From NCBI RefSeq assembly GCF_000427785.1, contig NZ_ATYR01000016.1, positions 1 to 64,000 of the forward strand: DNA of 64,000 bases. Reading direction: 5' to 3'. Positions 47,660 to 57,613 of the stretch are shown here, one piece after another. Source of the stretch: Massilia alkalitolerans DSM 17462 (GTDB lineage Bacteria; Pseudomonadota; Gammaproteobacteria; Burkholderiales; Burkholderiaceae_D). Positions within the stretch are counted from its first letter, which is position 1. Every line of letters begins with the position of its first letter. Below the pieces are notes generated by a model. The model was not told the origin of the DNA. It saw only the letters and a program-made list of their open reading frames with translations, and ran no database searches. Made by a program: the position numbers and the translations under genes.

Positions 47660-50509
47660 GTGAAGGTAAAAAAGCTCGCTCAATTGATCGCCCTGATGGG
47701 TGTGGTCAGCCCGGCCATCGCACAGAACGTGCAGGTGACCGGTCCGATGCAGCGTGTCGAGATCACCGGCAGTAGCATCAAGCGCATCGCCAAGGAAGGC
47801 GCGCTGCCGGTCGAGGTCATCACGGCCAGGCAGCTCGAAGCCCAGGGCATCGTTACCGCCGAGCAGCTGATCGCGACGCTGAACGTCAACGGCAACGGTT
47901 CGGACAACCTGGCGTCGAATGCCGACGTTACCTCGGGTGCGCAGCGCGGCAACAACGGCGCCTCCTCGGCCAACCTGCGCGGCCAGGGCGCGGATTCGAC
48001 TCTGGTGCTGCTGAACGGCCGCCGCGTGGCGACTCACGGCATGAAGGGGTCGGCGGTCGACCTGAACTCGATCCCGATGGCGGCGGTCGAGCGCGTTGAG
48101 GTGCTGAAGGATGGCGCCTCCGCGATCTACGGCACCGACGCGATCGGCGGCGTGATCAACTTCATCCTGAAAAAGAACTACCAAGGTCTGGAAACCCAGG
48201 CCTTCGTCGACGTTACCGAGGCGGGCGGCAGCGAGATCGGCCGCGCGTCGATCACCGGCGGCTGGGGCGACCTGCAGACCGACGGCTGGAACGTGCTGGC
48301 GACCTTCGCGCACAGCCAGAACAAGGCCCTGCGCGGCGACCAGCGCGATTTCGTGAACACCTTCCAGCCGGACCGCGGCGTGTCGGTGGATACCCGCGGC
48401 TCGCCAAGCGCCAACGTGTTCGCCACCACCCTGGCCCCGACCCTGCTGTCGCGCACCGGCACCGGCCCGACCATCCCGGGCGGCGGCACCACGACCTATA
48501 ACGGCATCAGCCTGCTCGACCTGCCGGGCGGCGCGGGCTGCAACAGCATCGACGGCATGGGCCCGTACGACGAGAAGCTGTGGAACAGCGCCGGCGCCGC
48601 CTATGGCTGCGCCTGGGACACCGGCCGCGCGGCCGTGCTGCAGCAGCCGGTCAAGAACAGCAATGCGCTGGCGCGCGCCACCTTCCAGTCGGGCGACCAC
48701 CAGTTCTTCATCGAAGGCGTGGCCTCGAACGTGGAAGTGTCCAAGCGCTTCTCGCCGAACCAGATCTCGCCGTCGGCCTCGACCTTCGGCGCCACGTCGT
48801 TCTACCCGCGCACCGGCGCCGCCTACGACAGCGTCTACAACGCGCTGGTCAAGGTGTTCCCGAGCATCTCGGCCAACTACGGCCTGCCGATCGCCTACCG
48901 CTGGCGCTGCATGGAGTGCGGCAACCGCGAGATCGTGACCGAATCGAAGGCAGCCCGCCTGCTGGTCGGCGCCGACGGCCCGGTCAACCTGTTCGGCCGC
49001 ACCTACGACTACCGTGTCGGCCTGTCGCGCGCCTTCAGCGAGTCGGAATCGCAGCTGGGCACCGGCTTCAGCTACACCACCGCCCTGGCCAACGTGCTGG
49101 GCTCGGGCATCGTCAATCCCTTCCTGCTGCCGGGCCAGACCCAGTCGCAGGCGGCAGTCGACGCGATCAAGGCCACCTCGGCCGCGGGCGTTACCCTGTA
49201 TGGCGGCAAGACCATCCTGACCCAGCTCGACGGCGCGCTGTCGGGCGAGCTGTTCAACCTGCCTGCCGGCGCCGTCATGGGCGCAGTCGGCTTCGACCTG
49301 CGCCGCGAAGAGTATAAGTTCAACGGCGACAAGCGTGCCGCGGCCGCCCGTCCGGCGATCCTGAACGCGCCCTTCGACGACGCCAACGCCCTGGACAACG
49401 TGCACCGCGACATCAAGGCCGTGTACGCCGAACTGCTGGTGCCGGTCATCAAGAACCTCGACGTGACCTTCGCCATCCGCCGCGACCACTACAGCGGCAT
49501 CGGCAGCACCACCAACCCGAAGGTCTCGTTCCGCTACCAGCCGATCCCGCAGCTGCTGTTCCGCGGTTCGTACAACGAAGGCTTCCGCGCCCCGTCGTTC
49601 AACCAGCTGTTCAACGGCATCACCGAGTCGCCGTACGCCGGCAAGGACCTGGTCGACCCGGCCAAGTGCCCGACCGGCCTGGTCGACGCAACCAAGCCTG
49701 GCTGCGAATCGATCACCCCGAACTACATCACCGGCGGCAAGTCGAACCTGGGCCCGGAAACCGCGAAGCAGGGCACTATCGGTGTCGTGATCGAGCCGTT
49801 CAACTGGTTCTCGGCCAACGCCGACCTGTGGGAGATCCGCAAGCAGAACACCATCGATTCGTTCAGCACGTCGACCATGGTGGCGAACTACAACCTGTTC
49901 CAGGATCAGTTCATCCGCGACGCGGCGGGCAACATCGCTATCATCGACCAGCGCTGGGTCAACGCCGGCGAGCGCATCACCCGTGGCCTCGAGCTGGGCG
50001 CCCGCTTCAACGGCAAGTTCAGCACCGGTTCGCAGTGGACCCTGGGCATCGACGGTTCGCGCCTGCTGGAGAAGAAGTCGCGCGCCACTACCAATGCCGA
50101 ATTTGGCAAGAGCGAAGTGGGCCGCTTCGTCTTCACCGGCGACCTGGGCCTGAAGTGGAAGCACAGCGCCTACGCGACCTACAAGTACGGCAACTGGAGC
50201 ACCATGCTGCAGAACATCTACCGTTCGGGCTATGACGACCAGGTGCTGCCGGGCGTGGCTAACGGCCTGGTGAAGCCGGCCAACTGGAATCCGAAAGTGG
50301 ATGCGTACTCGATCTTCCACCTGACGACCACCTACACCGGCTTCAAGAACCTGTCGCTGACTGCAGGCATCAAGAACCTGCTGGACGAAGATCCGCCGTT
50401 CGCTGTCACCTACGACAGCAACACCGGCGCGGGCAGCACTTGGGAACCGCGCGTGGCCGACCCGCGTGGCCGCTCGTTCACCCTGATGGCGACCTACAAG
50501 TTCTTCTAA
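47660..50509 (+). CDS. TonB-dependent outer-membrane receptor
   Basis: 949 aa, starts with GTG after TAGGAGA. Signal peptide to about SPAIAQ. Plug domain: QRVEITGSSIKRI, LPVEVITARQLEAQG, RGQGADSTLVLLNGRRVA, VERVEVLKDGASAIYGTDAIGGVINF. The barrel ends LMATYKFF with a terminal Phe. This sub-type (large, ITGSSIKR start) is common in gammaproteobacteria and Oxalobacteraceae and is usually linked to peptides or carbohydrates rather than siderophores. Substrate not determined. A WRCMECGNRE segment with two Cys is unusual for a barrel loop. Strong terminator follows. Confidence 0.93.
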   Translation: MKVKKLAQLIALMGVVSPAIAQNVQVTGPMQRVEITGSSIKRIAKEGALPVEVITARQLEAQGIVTAEQLIATLNVNGNGSDNLASNADVTSGAQRGNNGASSANLRGQGADSTLVLLNGRRVATHGMKGSAVDLNSIPMAAVERVEVLKDGASAIYGTDAIGGVINFILKKNYQGLETQAFVDVTEAGGSEIGRASITGGWGDLQTDGWNVLATFAHSQNKALRGDQRDFVNTFQPDRGVSVDTRGSPSANVFATTLAPTLLSRTGTGPTIPGGGTTTYNGISLLDLPGGAGCNSIDGMGPYDEKLWNSAGAAYGCAWDTGRAAVLQQPVKNSNALARATFQSGDHQFFIEGVASNVEVSKRFSPNQISPSASTFGATSFYPRTGAAYDSVYNALVKVFPSISANYGLPIAYRWRCMECGNREIVTESKAARLLVGADGPVNLFGRTYDYRVGLSRAFSESESQLGTGFSYTTALANVLGSGIVNPFLLPGQTQSQAAVDAIKATSAAGVTLYGGKTILTQLDGALSGELFNLPAGAVMGAVGFDLRREEYKFNGDKRAAAARPAILNAPFDDANALDNVHRDIKAVYAELLVPVIKNLDVTFAIRRDHYSGIGSTTNPKVSFRYQPIPQLLFRGSYNEGFRAPSFNQLFNGITESPYAGKDLVDPAKCPTGLVDATKPGCESITPNYITGGKSNLGPETAKQGTIGVVIEPFNWFSANADLWEIRKQNTIDSFSTSTMVANYNLFQDQFIRDAAGNIAIIDQRWVNAGERITRGLELGARFNGKFSTGSQWTLGIDGSRLLEKKSRATTNAEFGKSEVGRFVFTGDLGLKWKHSAYATYKYGNWSTMLQNIYRSGYDDQVLPGVANGLVKPANWNPKVDAYSIFHLTTTYTGFKNLSLTAGIKNLLDEDPPFAVTYDSNTGAGSTWEPRVADPRGRSFTLMATYKFF

Positions 50510-50537
50510 GTTGATCGTATAAGTTGATCGAACCCGG

Positions 50538-50590
50538 CGGCCCGCTGTCGATGGAAGCGCAAGCTTCCACGGCGCGGGCCGTTTTTCTTT
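50538..50590 (+). terminator. Terminator after the TonB receptor
   Basis: CGGCCCGC (50538-50545) pairs with GCGGGCCG (50574-50581), with an inner hairpin TGGAAGC/GCTTCCA, followed by TTTTTCTTT. Just before it, TAAGTTGATCG is repeated twice (50507-50530), a small duplication starting at the stop codon. Confidence 0.88.
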
Positions 50591-50637
50591 GGGTGCTTGA
50601 ACAGACGATGCATTGTTCCACCCCGTACCCTTTGAGC

Positions 50638-50725
50638 CGTCATCCCGGCGAAGGCCGGGATCCAGTTTTGGTCGCGCACCGACAGCGCATGCAGAACTTG
50701 GGTCCCGGCCTTCACCGGGACGACG
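50638..50725. repeat. Intergenic palindromic repeat, family 1, copy A
   Basis: The left arm starts CGTCATCCCGGCGAAGGCCG and the right arm is its imperfect inverse ending CGGGACGACG. A related element occurs at 57467-57569. Such short dispersed elements are frequent in Oxalobacteraceae intergenic DNA; they yield false WIPAFAGMT-type ORFs. Confidence 0.8.
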
Positions 50726-50741
50726 TTAATGAACCTCGCGT

Positions 50742-51785
50742 ATGAACATCAGCCGGCGCGGCTTCGGCGCTTCCGTCGCAGCCGCTCTCTCCACTCCTGC
50801 CCTGGCCGCAGCCGCCCCGCGGCGCTCGTCCAGGCGCCTCGTCAAACCCCCGCGCCTGCGCCCCGGCGACCTGGTCGGCCTGATCGCCCCCGGCGGCTAT
50901 GCCGACGACCGCTTGATCGAGAAAGCCGTCAGGAACATCGAAGCCCTCGGCCTGCGCGCCAAAGTGGGCACTTACATCAGGGCCGTGCACGGCAATTATG
51001 CGGGCTCGGTGCAGCAACGACTGGCCGACCTGCACGCCATGTTCCTCGATCCCGAGGTGAAGATGATCTGGCCGATCCGCGGCGGCTCGGGCTGCATCTC
51101 GCTGCTGTCGACACTCGACTACGGCCTGATTCGTCGCCACCCGAAGATCCTGCTCGGCTACTCGGACATCACCGCGCTGCACCTGGCGATCTATAACAAA
51201 ACCGGCCTGGTGACCTTCCACGGCCCGGTGGCCTCGTCGACGCTGGCCGACTACCCGCGCGAGCACATGATGGCGGTGCTGTGCGATCCGCAGCCGCGCT
51301 ACACGATCCCGATGGCGCCGGAGAACGCCGTGAAAGCCCAGACCATGCCGCACTTCGGCATCCGCACCCTGACCTCGGGCACGGCCACCGGCCCGCTCCT
51401 GGGCGGCAACCTGTCGATCGTGGCGGCCCTGTGCGGCACGCCCTATGCGGCGGACTTCCGCAAGGCCCTGCTGTTCCTGGAAGAGGTGGACGAGGCCCCT
51501 TACCGCCTGGACCGCTGGATGACCCAGCTCGACCTGTCGTTCGGCTTCGCGAATGCGGCCGGGGTCATGGTCGGCATCTGCGAGGACTGCGCGCCGCAGG
51601 AGGGCAGGCGCTCGCTGAGCCTGGACGAGACGTTTGACCAGCATCTCAAGCCCCTGACCATTCCGGCGGTGACCGGCTACTCGATCGGCCACATCCGCCA
51701 CCAGTTCACGATTCCGGTGGGTGCGCGCGCCACGCTCGACACGGAGTCCCGAACGGTGACGCTGCTGGAGCCCTGCGTTACCTGA
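50742..51785 (+). CDS. ldcA: LD-carboxypeptidase (S66), Tat-exported
   Basis: 347 aa. N-terminus SRRGFGASVAAAL is a Tat-type signal, unlike the cytoplasmic E. coli LdcA. S66 features: LRPGDLVGLIAPGG, nucleophile Ser in LLGYSDITALH, Glu in LEEVDEAPYRLDRW, and His in IGHIRHQFTIPVG. The enzyme removes the terminal D-Ala from murein tetrapeptides. A Tat-exported form would act in the periplasm. It follows the TonB receptor but is separated by a terminator and a repeat. Confidence 0.9.
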   Translation: MNISRRGFGASVAAALSTPALAAAAPRRSSRRLVKPPRLRPGDLVGLIAPGGYADDRLIEKAVRNIEALGLRAKVGTYIRAVHGNYAGSVQQRLADLHAMFLDPEVKMIWPIRGGSGCISLLSTLDYGLIRRHPKILLGYSDITALHLAIYNKTGLVTFHGPVASSTLADYPREHMMAVLCDPQPRYTIPMAPENAVKAQTMPHFGIRTLTSGTATGPLLGGNLSIVAALCGTPYAADFRKALLFLEEVDEAPYRLDRWMTQLDLSFGFANAAGVMVGICEDCAPQEGRRSLSLDETFDQHLKPLTIPAVTGYSIGHIRHQFTIPVGARATLDTESRTVTLLEPCVT

Positions 51786-51786
51786 C

Positions 51787-51956
51787 GTAGGGTGGGCGGC
51801 TATACCCGGATGCGGGTATTTGCCGGCGGCCTGGATGCCGCCCACGCGTTCAAACCAGGCATGAATGTCTGCATCGCTGCGCAAAGGGGAGCTGAACGCG
51901 TGGGCGGCGCCACGGCCGCGTGGCGTTCAGCCGTCAGGTGGAGCCGCCCACCCTAC
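51787..51956. repeat. Intergenic palindromic repeat, family 2
   Basis: Outer arms GTAGGGTGGGCGGC (51787-51800) and GCCGCCCACCCTAC (51943-51956) are perfect inverse copies; inner arms GCCGCCCACGCGTTCA (51837-51852) and TGAACGCGTGGGCGGC (51893-51908) are too. The 170-bp nested palindrome fills the space between two converging genes, and its right end supplies the stop codon of the GNAT gene. Confidence 0.85.
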
Positions 51957-52483
51957 AGGAGCAGGCTCATCGATACCGCACCGACCGATTGTCCTTCGAT
52001 GCGGTACAGGTCCGGCACTTCGCCGGTCTCGACGAAGCCCATGCGCACGTACAAGGCACGCGCCTTGTGGTTCTGCGACAGCACCTCGAGGTCCACCCAG
52101 GCGAAGCCGCTGGCGCGGGCCCAGGCCAGCGCTTCCCGCACCAGGCGCGTGCCGAGGCCCGTGCGGCGCAGGTCGTGGCGCACGCCCATGCCGAGCAGGG
52201 TGCGGTGGCTCGACGCCGGTTCCGGCCTGCCGCGCAGGTCGATGTGGCCGGCAATCGCGCCGTCTTCATCGAGCGCGATCCACACCTGGCGCCAGCCCGG
52301 CTGGCCGGCGATTGTCGCGATGCCGGCGGCGAAACGTTCGCGCATCGCGAGCGGCACGCCGTCCGTTGTCGGCGCCATCGGCTGGAACAGCACGCCGTCG
52401 CGGCCGTTTTCCGCCAGCTGTTCGCCCAGGTAGGCGAACAGCGCCGGCAGGTCGTTCGCCGTGGCGGGACGGATGGATATCAC
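51953..52483 (-). CDS. GNAT-family N-acetyltransferase
   Basis: 176 aa. ISIRPATANDLPALFAYL start, acetyl-CoA loop GMGVRHDLRRTGLGTRLVREAL and LEVLSQNHKARALYVRMGF are GNAT hallmarks. Substrate unknown. The start is GTG at 52483, overlapping the acyl-CoA dehydrogenase stop (GTGA), so the two are co-translated. The stop lies inside a palindromic repeat. Confidence 0.88.
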   Translation of the reverse strand: MISIRPATANDLPALFAYLGEQLAENGRDGVLFQPMAPTTDGVPLAMRERFAAGIATIAGQPGWRQVWIALDEDGAIAGHIDLRGRPEPASSHRTLLGMGVRHDLRRTGLGTRLVREALAWARASGFAWVDLEVLSQNHKARALYVRMGFVETGEVPDLYRIEGQSVGAVSMSLLL

Positions 52484-53607
52484 AGCGCGCGCGCGATCAG
52501 GATCTTCTGGATGTCGCTGGTGCCTTCGTAGATCTGGCACACGCGCACGTCGCGGTAGATGCGCTCGACCGGGAAGTCGGCCACGTAGCCGTAGCCGCCG
52601 AAGACCTGCATGGCGCTGGAGACCACGCGCTCGGCCATCTCGGAAGCGAACAGCTTGGCCATCGCGGCTTCCTTCAGGCAGGGCAGGCCCGCATCCTTCA
52701 TCGACGCCGCGTGCAGGATCAGCTGACGCGCGGCCTCGATCTGCATCGCCATCTCGGCCAGGCGGAACTGCACCGACTGGTGCTCGAAGATCGGCTTGCC
52801 GAAGCTGGTCCGGTCTTTCGCATAGGCCAGCGCGGCCTCGTAGGCGGCGCGCGCCATGCCGACCGACTGCGAGGCGATGCCGATGCGGCCACCTTCGAGG
52901 CCGGACAGGGCGATTTTGTAGCCCATGCCTTCCTCGCCGATCAGGTTCGCGGCCGGGACGCGGCAATTGTCGAACACGATCTGCGCCGTGTCCGAGGAGT
53001 GCTGGCCCATCTTCTGTTCCAGGCCGGCGACGATGTAGCCGGGCGTATTCGTCTCGACCCAGAAGGCGCTGATGCCCTTCTTGCCGGCGGCTTTATCCGT
53101 GACCGCCATGACGATGGCCACGTCGCCGTACTTGCCGCTGGTGATGAACTGCTTGGTGCCGTTGAGGACGTAGTGGTCGCCGTCTTTCACGGCCGTGGTG
53201 CGCAGGGCCGAGGCGTCGCTGCCGGTGTGCGGTTCGGTCAGGGCAAAGGCGCCCAGCATCTCGCCCCGGGCCAGCGGGACCAGGTAGCGTTGTTTCTGCT
53301 CTTCGTTCGCATACATCATGGCGATCGAGCAGACCGGGCAGTTGTTGACCGAGATGATGGTCGAGGTGCCGCCGTCGCCGGCCGCGATCTCTTCCAGCAC
53401 CAGCGCCAGCGACACATAGTCGAGGCCCGCGCCGCCGTACTGCTCCGGCACCGCGACGCCGAAGGCGCCAAGGCCGGCCAGTTCCTTCAGCTCGTCCTTC
53501 GGAAAGTAGTGCTCGCGGTCCCAGCGTGCGGCGTTCGGGGCCAGGCGCTCCTGCGCGTAGCTGCGCAGGGCGTCGCGGATCATCTGGTGTTCTTCGCTCA
53601 GAATCAT
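52480..53607 (-). CDS. Acyl-CoA dehydrogenase
   Basis: 375 aa, normal length. FALTEPHTGSDASALRTTA and the C-terminal QIYEGTSDIQKILIARAL, with catalytic base Glu361, place it with short/medium or branched-chain acyl-CoA dehydrogenases. It oxidises an acyl-CoA with transfer of electrons to ETF. Chain specificity cannot be read. Followed by the coupled GNAT gene; SDR, thiolase and aceK genes lie upstream on the same strand. Confidence 0.92.
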   Translation of the reverse strand: MILSEEHQMIRDALRSYAQERLAPNAARWDREHYFPKDELKELAGLGAFGVAVPEQYGGAGLDYVSLALVLEEIAAGDGGTSTIISVNNCPVCSIAMMYANEEQKQRYLVPLARGEMLGAFALTEPHTGSDASALRTTAVKDGDHYVLNGTKQFITSGKYGDVAIVMAVTDKAAGKKGISAFWVETNTPGYIVAGLEQKMGQHSSDTAQIVFDNCRVPAANLIGEEGMGYKIALSGLEGGRIGIASQSVGMARAAYEAALAYAKDRTSFGKPIFEHQSVQFRLAEMAMQIEAARQLILHAASMKDAGLPCLKEAAMAKLFASEMAERVVSSAMQVFGGYGYVADFPVERIYRDVRVCQIYEGTSDIQKILIARAL

Positions 53608-53631
53608 GGTGTCTCGTTGTTTGTTATGTGG

Positions 53632-54300
53632 TTACCACGGAATCGGCGTGCCGTCGTGGTTCAGGAAGGCGCCGTTGGACGATGCGTCCAGCTTGTCCAG
53701 CGTGGCGCGCAGGTCGCTCACGCTTTGCTCCACCGTCAAGGTGGCTCCGCTGCCGCCCATGTCGGTCTGGACCCAGCCCGGATGGAAGGACACGCAGGTC
53801 GCTCCTTGCGCGCCATAGGTGATGGCGGCATCGGCCAGCACCGAGTTGAGCGCCGCCTTGCTGGCGCGGTACAGGGTGCCTTCGGTGGAATTGCGCGCGC
53901 CGATCGAGCCCATCTTCGAGGACAGCACGGCGAGTTTACCGCGCGTGTCGGCCAGCAGCGGGCCGACGATCGGGAGCAGGCGCATGGCCGCCAGCACATT
54001 GGTGTGCATGACCGCATCGAATTCGGGACCGGTCGGAAAACTCGAGCCCGAGGGGCCGTAGACGCCGGCCACCAGCCAGGCCACGTCTATCTGCTCGTCG
54101 TCGAGGCGCCAGCCCAGCGCCGCGATCGAATCGGCGCTGGTGACGTCGAGCTGGTGGGCGGTCGCGCCCATCTGCGCCAGTTCGTCGCAGTCTTCCTGCT
54201 TGCGGGCGGTGGCGATCACACGCCAGCCGTCCGCACGGTACTGGCGCACCATCTCGTGGCCGATGCCGCGCGAGGCACCGATAATCAGGGCAGTGGGCAT
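53632..54300 (-). CDS. Short-chain dehydrogenase/reductase, C-factor-like
   Basis: 222 aa. NAD(P) motif ALIIGASRGIGHEMV, NxxG-type region AWLVAGVYG and catalytic Tyr-Lys in LYRASKAALN; the SSK before it supplies the Ser. Substrate unknown. AAGGAG precedes ATG 54300. Lies between acyl-CoA dehydrogenase and thiolase genes on the same strand. Confidence 0.87.
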   Translation of the reverse strand: MPTALIIGASRGIGHEMVRQYRADGWRVIATARKQEDCDELAQMGATAHQLDVTSADSIAALGWRLDDEQIDVAWLVAGVYGPSGSSFPTGPEFDAVMHTNVLAAMRLLPIVGPLLADTRGKLAVLSSKMGSIGARNSTEGTLYRASKAALNSVLADAAITYGAQGATCVSFHPGWVQTDMGGSGATLTVEQSVSDLRATLDKLDASSNGAFLNHDGTPIPW

Positions 54301-54370
54301 GAGGTGCTCCTTTTCATCACGATATGTGTTCAATACAGGGCAAATGTCCCGCATTAAACACGGTTTTGTA

Positions 54371-55570
54371 TCAAACCAGCTCGATTGCCATGGCAGTGGC
54401 TTCACCGCCACCGATGCACAACGAGGCCACGCCGCGCTTGCCGCCGGTGCGCTTCAGGGCGCCCAGCAGGGTGACGATGATGCGCGCGCCCGAGGCGCCG
54501 ATCGGGTGGCCCAGGGCGCAGGCGCCGCCGTGGATGTTGACCTTGTTGTGCGGGATGTCGAGGTCGCGCATGGCGGCCATCGGCACCGCGGCGAAGGCTT
54601 CGTTGATCTCGAACAGGTCCACGTCGCCCGCCGTCCAGCCGGTTTTTTTGAACAGCTTCTGCATCGCGCCGATCGGGGCGGTGGTGAACAGGTTCGGTTC
54701 CTGCGCGAATGTAGCGTGGCCGAGCACGCGGGCGATCGGGGCCAGGCCCAGCTCTTTCGCTTTCGATTCGCGCATCATCACCAGGGCGGCGGCGCCGTCG
54801 TTGATCGACGAGGACGAGGCGGCGGTCACGGTGCCGTCCTTCTTGAATGCCGGCTTGAGCGACGGGATCTTGTCGACCTTAGCCTTCATCGGGCCTTCGT
54901 CCTTCTCGACCAGCAGTTCGCCGGTGCGGGTGGCGACCGAGACCGGCGCCACTTCCCAGTCGAACCAGCCTTCGTTGTTGGCGGCCTGGGCACGCTTGAC
55001 CGATTCGATCGCGAAGTTGTCCTGCTCTTCGCGCGAGAACTGGTAAGTGGCCACGCACTCTTCTGCGAAGGTGCCCATCGAGCGGCCTTCGCCGGTCTTC
55101 TCGTTGCGCGAGTAGGCGTCTTCCAGGCCGTCGAGCATCATGTGGTCGAACATCGGCGCGTGGCCGATGCGGTAGCCGCCGCGCGCCTTCGGAATCAGGT
55201 AGGGCGCGTTGGTCATCGATTCCATGCCGCCCGCGACGACGATGTCGGCGCTCCCGGCCACCAGCTGGTCATGGGCGAAGATCGCGGCCTGCATCGCCGA
55301 GCCGCACATCTTCGAGAGGGTCACGGCGCCGGTCGACAGCGGCAGGCCGGCCTTGATCAGCGCCTGGCGCGCCGGGGCCTGGCCCTGGCCGGCCATCAGG
55401 CAGTTGCCGAAGTAGACGTGCTCGACGCTGTCCGCGTCGACGCCGGCGCGCTCCACCGCGGCCTTGATCGCCACCGCGCCGAGGTCGCTCGCCGACTTCG
55501 ACGAAAAATCGCCCTGGAAGGCGCCCATCGGGGTACGGGCGGCGCCAACGATAACGACTGGATCATTCAT
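54371..55570 (-). CDS. Acetyl-CoA C-acyltransferase (thiolase)
   Basis: 399 aa. Active-site Cys in [11 protein letters not shown], His in [15 protein letters not shown] and the second Cys in [14 protein letters not shown]. It makes or cleaves acetoacetyl-CoA, so it could complete leucine degradation after HMG-CoA lyase and CoA transfer, or feed polyhydroxybutyrate synthesis. Start MNDPVVIVG overlaps the aceK end by 8 bp, with TTGGAGA upstream. Confidence 0.93.
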   Translation of the reverse strand: MNDPVVIVGAARTPMGAFQGDFSSKSASDLGAVAIKAAVERAGVDADSVEHVYFGNCLMAGQGQAPARQALIKAGLPLSTGAVTLSKMCGSAMQAAIFAHDQLVAGSADIVVAGGMESMTNAPYLIPKARGGYRIGHAPMFDHMMLDGLEDAYSRNEKTGEGRSMGTFAEECVATYQFSREEQDNFAIESVKRAQAANNEGWFDWEVAPVSVATRTGELLVEKDEGPMKAKVDKIPSLKPAFKKDGTVTAASSSSINDGAAALVMMRESKAKELGLAPIARVLGHATFAQEPNLFTTAPIGAMQKLFKKTGWTAGDVDLFEINEAFAAVPMAAMRDLDIPHNKVNIHGGACALGHPIGASGARIIVTLLGALKRTGGKRGVASLCIGGGEATAMAIELV

Positions 55571-57377
55571 TGTGTAAGTTCTCCAAAATGGGTGGGGGTG
55601 GTGTGCTTGGGTCTTGTGCACAGAAACGGATCTGCTGGGGGTACGGGAAGACGTCGTCGACGACGCCCGCCAATATGCGGTCCTTGTGGGATTGCCAATA
55701 CGCGCGGGTCAACAGCTCCGCGTGGTGCTTCATGAAATGGCGCCGGATGCTCGGATTTCCAAGCAGGAAGCGGCCAAATTGTTCCGGAAAGACGTCGTGC
55801 CTGCCGATCGGGTACCAGGGTTCCGATGCCATCTCGTCCTCTTCGTTGCGCGCTTCCGGGATGTCGCGGAACTGGCAGTCGGTGAGGTATTCGATCTCGT
55901 CGTAATCATAGAACACGACGCGGCCGTGGCGGGTGACGCCGAAATTCTTGTACAGCATGTCGCCCGGGAAGATATTCGCGGCAACGAGGTCCTTGATCGC
56001 ATTGCCGTATTCGATCACGCCGTGCTCCAGGCGTTCGTCGTCGCCGGCGGCCTGGGCCTCGGCCAGGTAGATATTCAGCGGCACCATGCGGCGCTCGATG
56101 TAGAGGTGGCGCACGATGATACGCTCGCCTTCGATCTCGACCAGCGAGGGCGCGTGTTGCTTCAGCTCGTTCAACAGCTCTTCCGAGAAGCGTGCCAGCG
56201 GGAAGGCGGCGTCGGAATACTCGAGGGTGTCGGCCATGCGCCCGACCCGGTCGTGGTGCTTCACCAGCAGGTATTTTTCCTTGACCTGGGCGCGCGTGGT
56301 TTCCTTGGGCGGCGGATAGAAATCCTTGATCACCTTGAACACATAAGGGAAGGACGGCAGTTCGAACACCAGCATCACCAGGCCGCGGATGCCCGGGGCG
56401 ATGCGGAACAGGTCGGAACTGTGCTTCAGGTGCTGCAGGAAGTCGCGGTAGAACAGGGCCTTGCCCTGCTTCTGCAGGCCCAGCACAGTGTAGATCTCGC
56501 TGCGCGGCTTGCGTGGCATCAGGCTGCGCAGAAAACCCACGTAGGCCGAGGGCACCTCCATGTCCACCAAAAAGTAGGCGCGCGTGAAGCTGAACAGCAG
56601 GGTGATGTGGTAGACGTCGAGCAGCACCGTGTCCAGCACCAGCCGCCCCTGGCGGTCATGCAGCACCGGGATCACGAAAGGGTAGTTGCGCGGGCCGTTG
56701 ATGACACGGCCGACGACGTAGGCCGCCTTGTTGCGAAAGAAGGGGCTGGACAGCACCTGCAGCTGCAGGTTCGGTTCCGCCTGCGCCAGCCCGAAGGCCT
56801 CGCTGAGTCGCGCCTCGACGCTGGCGACGTCGCGGTCGAGGTCGGCGAAGGGCACGGCGAACTGGAAGTTGGTGAGCACGCGGCGCAGGGCATTGCTCAG
56901 CCCGTCGGCTGCCGGGTAGTAGACGCGGTAGGTCGGCAGCGGTTCCTCGGTCTCGATGTACTCGGTGGAGATCACCGGGCGCACGAAAATGTAGTCGTTA
57001 TGGTAGTAGCTGCGGTGCAGGATGATGCAGCTGACCGAGTTGAAGAAGGTTTCGGCCAGTTCCGGCTGCTTGTGGCCCGAGAGCAGGCCGATGTAGTGCA
57101 GCTTGGTTTCGCGCCAGACGGGGTCCGTCAGTTCTTCCGGGTCGTACTCGTCCTGCAGCACATGGACGCATTCCTGCACGCGCTTGTCGTAGTAATCGAT
57201 GCGTTCGCGCGCGGCCGCCTGCGCGGTGGCCCAGTCGGCGGCCTCGAAATGACGCCGCGCCGCCTGGCTGGCCTGGCGGAACAGGCGGTAATGCTTGTCG
57301 AAGCCGTCCAGGATGGTGCGCGCGATGTCGAAGGCGATCTGGGAAGACAGCAGTTTGGGGAACGCTTGCTGGGTCAT
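55563..57377 (-). CDS. aceK: Isocitrate dehydrogenase kinase/phosphatase
   Basis: 604 aa (E. coli 578). Conserved blocks: [56 protein letters not shown] and [17 protein letters not shown], with FGVTRHGR preceding. AceK switches isocitrate dehydrogenase off and on to direct carbon into the glyoxylate bypass during growth on acetate, fatty acids or leucine. Unlike E. coli it is not with aceBA but overlaps a thiolase gene. Confidence 0.96.
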   Translation of the reverse strand: MTQQAFPKLLSSQIAFDIARTILDGFDKHYRLFRQASQAARRHFEAADWATAQAAARERIDYYDKRVQECVHVLQDEYDPEELTDPVWRETKLHYIGLLSGHKQPELAETFFNSVSCIILHRSYYHNDYIFVRPVISTEYIETEEPLPTYRVYYPAADGLSNALRRVLTNFQFAVPFADLDRDVASVEARLSEAFGLAQAEPNLQLQVLSSPFFRNKAAYVVGRVINGPRNYPFVIPVLHDRQGRLVLDTVLLDVYHITLLFSFTRAYFLVDMEVPSAYVGFLRSLMPRKPRSEIYTVLGLQKQGKALFYRDFLQHLKHSSDLFRIAPGIRGLVMLVFELPSFPYVFKVIKDFYPPPKETTRAQVKEKYLLVKHHDRVGRMADTLEYSDAAFPLARFSEELLNELKQHAPSLVEIEGERIIVRHLYIERRMVPLNIYLAEAQAAGDDERLEHGVIEYGNAIKDLVAANIFPGDMLYKNFGVTRHGRVVFYDYDEIEYLTDCQFRDIPEARNEEDEMASEPWYPIGRHDVFPEQFGRFLLGNPSIRRHFMKHHAELLTRAYWQSHKDRILAGVVDDVFPYPQQIRFCAQDPSTPPPPILENLHNE

Positions 57378-57466
57378 CGTTCGTCTCGCGCGTGGACCGA
57401 GGGATGGGACATTTTATGGCAACTAATGCGGTGCACAACCATAAAACGCAGCCACTACCCTTAGCA

Positions 57467-57569
57467 CGTCGTTCCGGCGAAGGCCGGAACCCAATTTGTG
57501 TGCGTACCTGCTGCGTTCAGCGTAGTCGGTACGCGACGGAACTGGATCCCGGCCTTCGCCGGGATGACG
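57467..57569. repeat. Intergenic palindromic repeat, family 1, copy B
   Basis: Left arm CGTCGTTCCGGCGAAGGCCG, right arm GGCCTTCGCCGGGATGACG, with an inner loop holding TGCGTACC...GGTACGC-like pairing. Related to the copy at 50638-50725. It fills most of the gap between aceK and the liuA end. Confidence 0.8.
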
Positions 57570-57613
57570 GTTTTGAGGATAACTAAGGAACAAGCTATCC
57601 GGTCTGCTGCTAT

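Noticed and set aside
47474..50320. 948-codon open frame on the minus strand
   Set aside because: Complete shadow of the TonB receptor gene, with no ribosome site or known domain.
50506..50715. Short open frame with WIPAFAGMT
   Set aside because: This peptide is the translation of the palindromic repeat and is a known type of false prediction in GC-rich genomes.
51787..51956. Rho-independent terminator between ldcA and the GNAT gene
   Set aside because: Arms are long, but no T-run follows on either strand, so it is described as a repeat.
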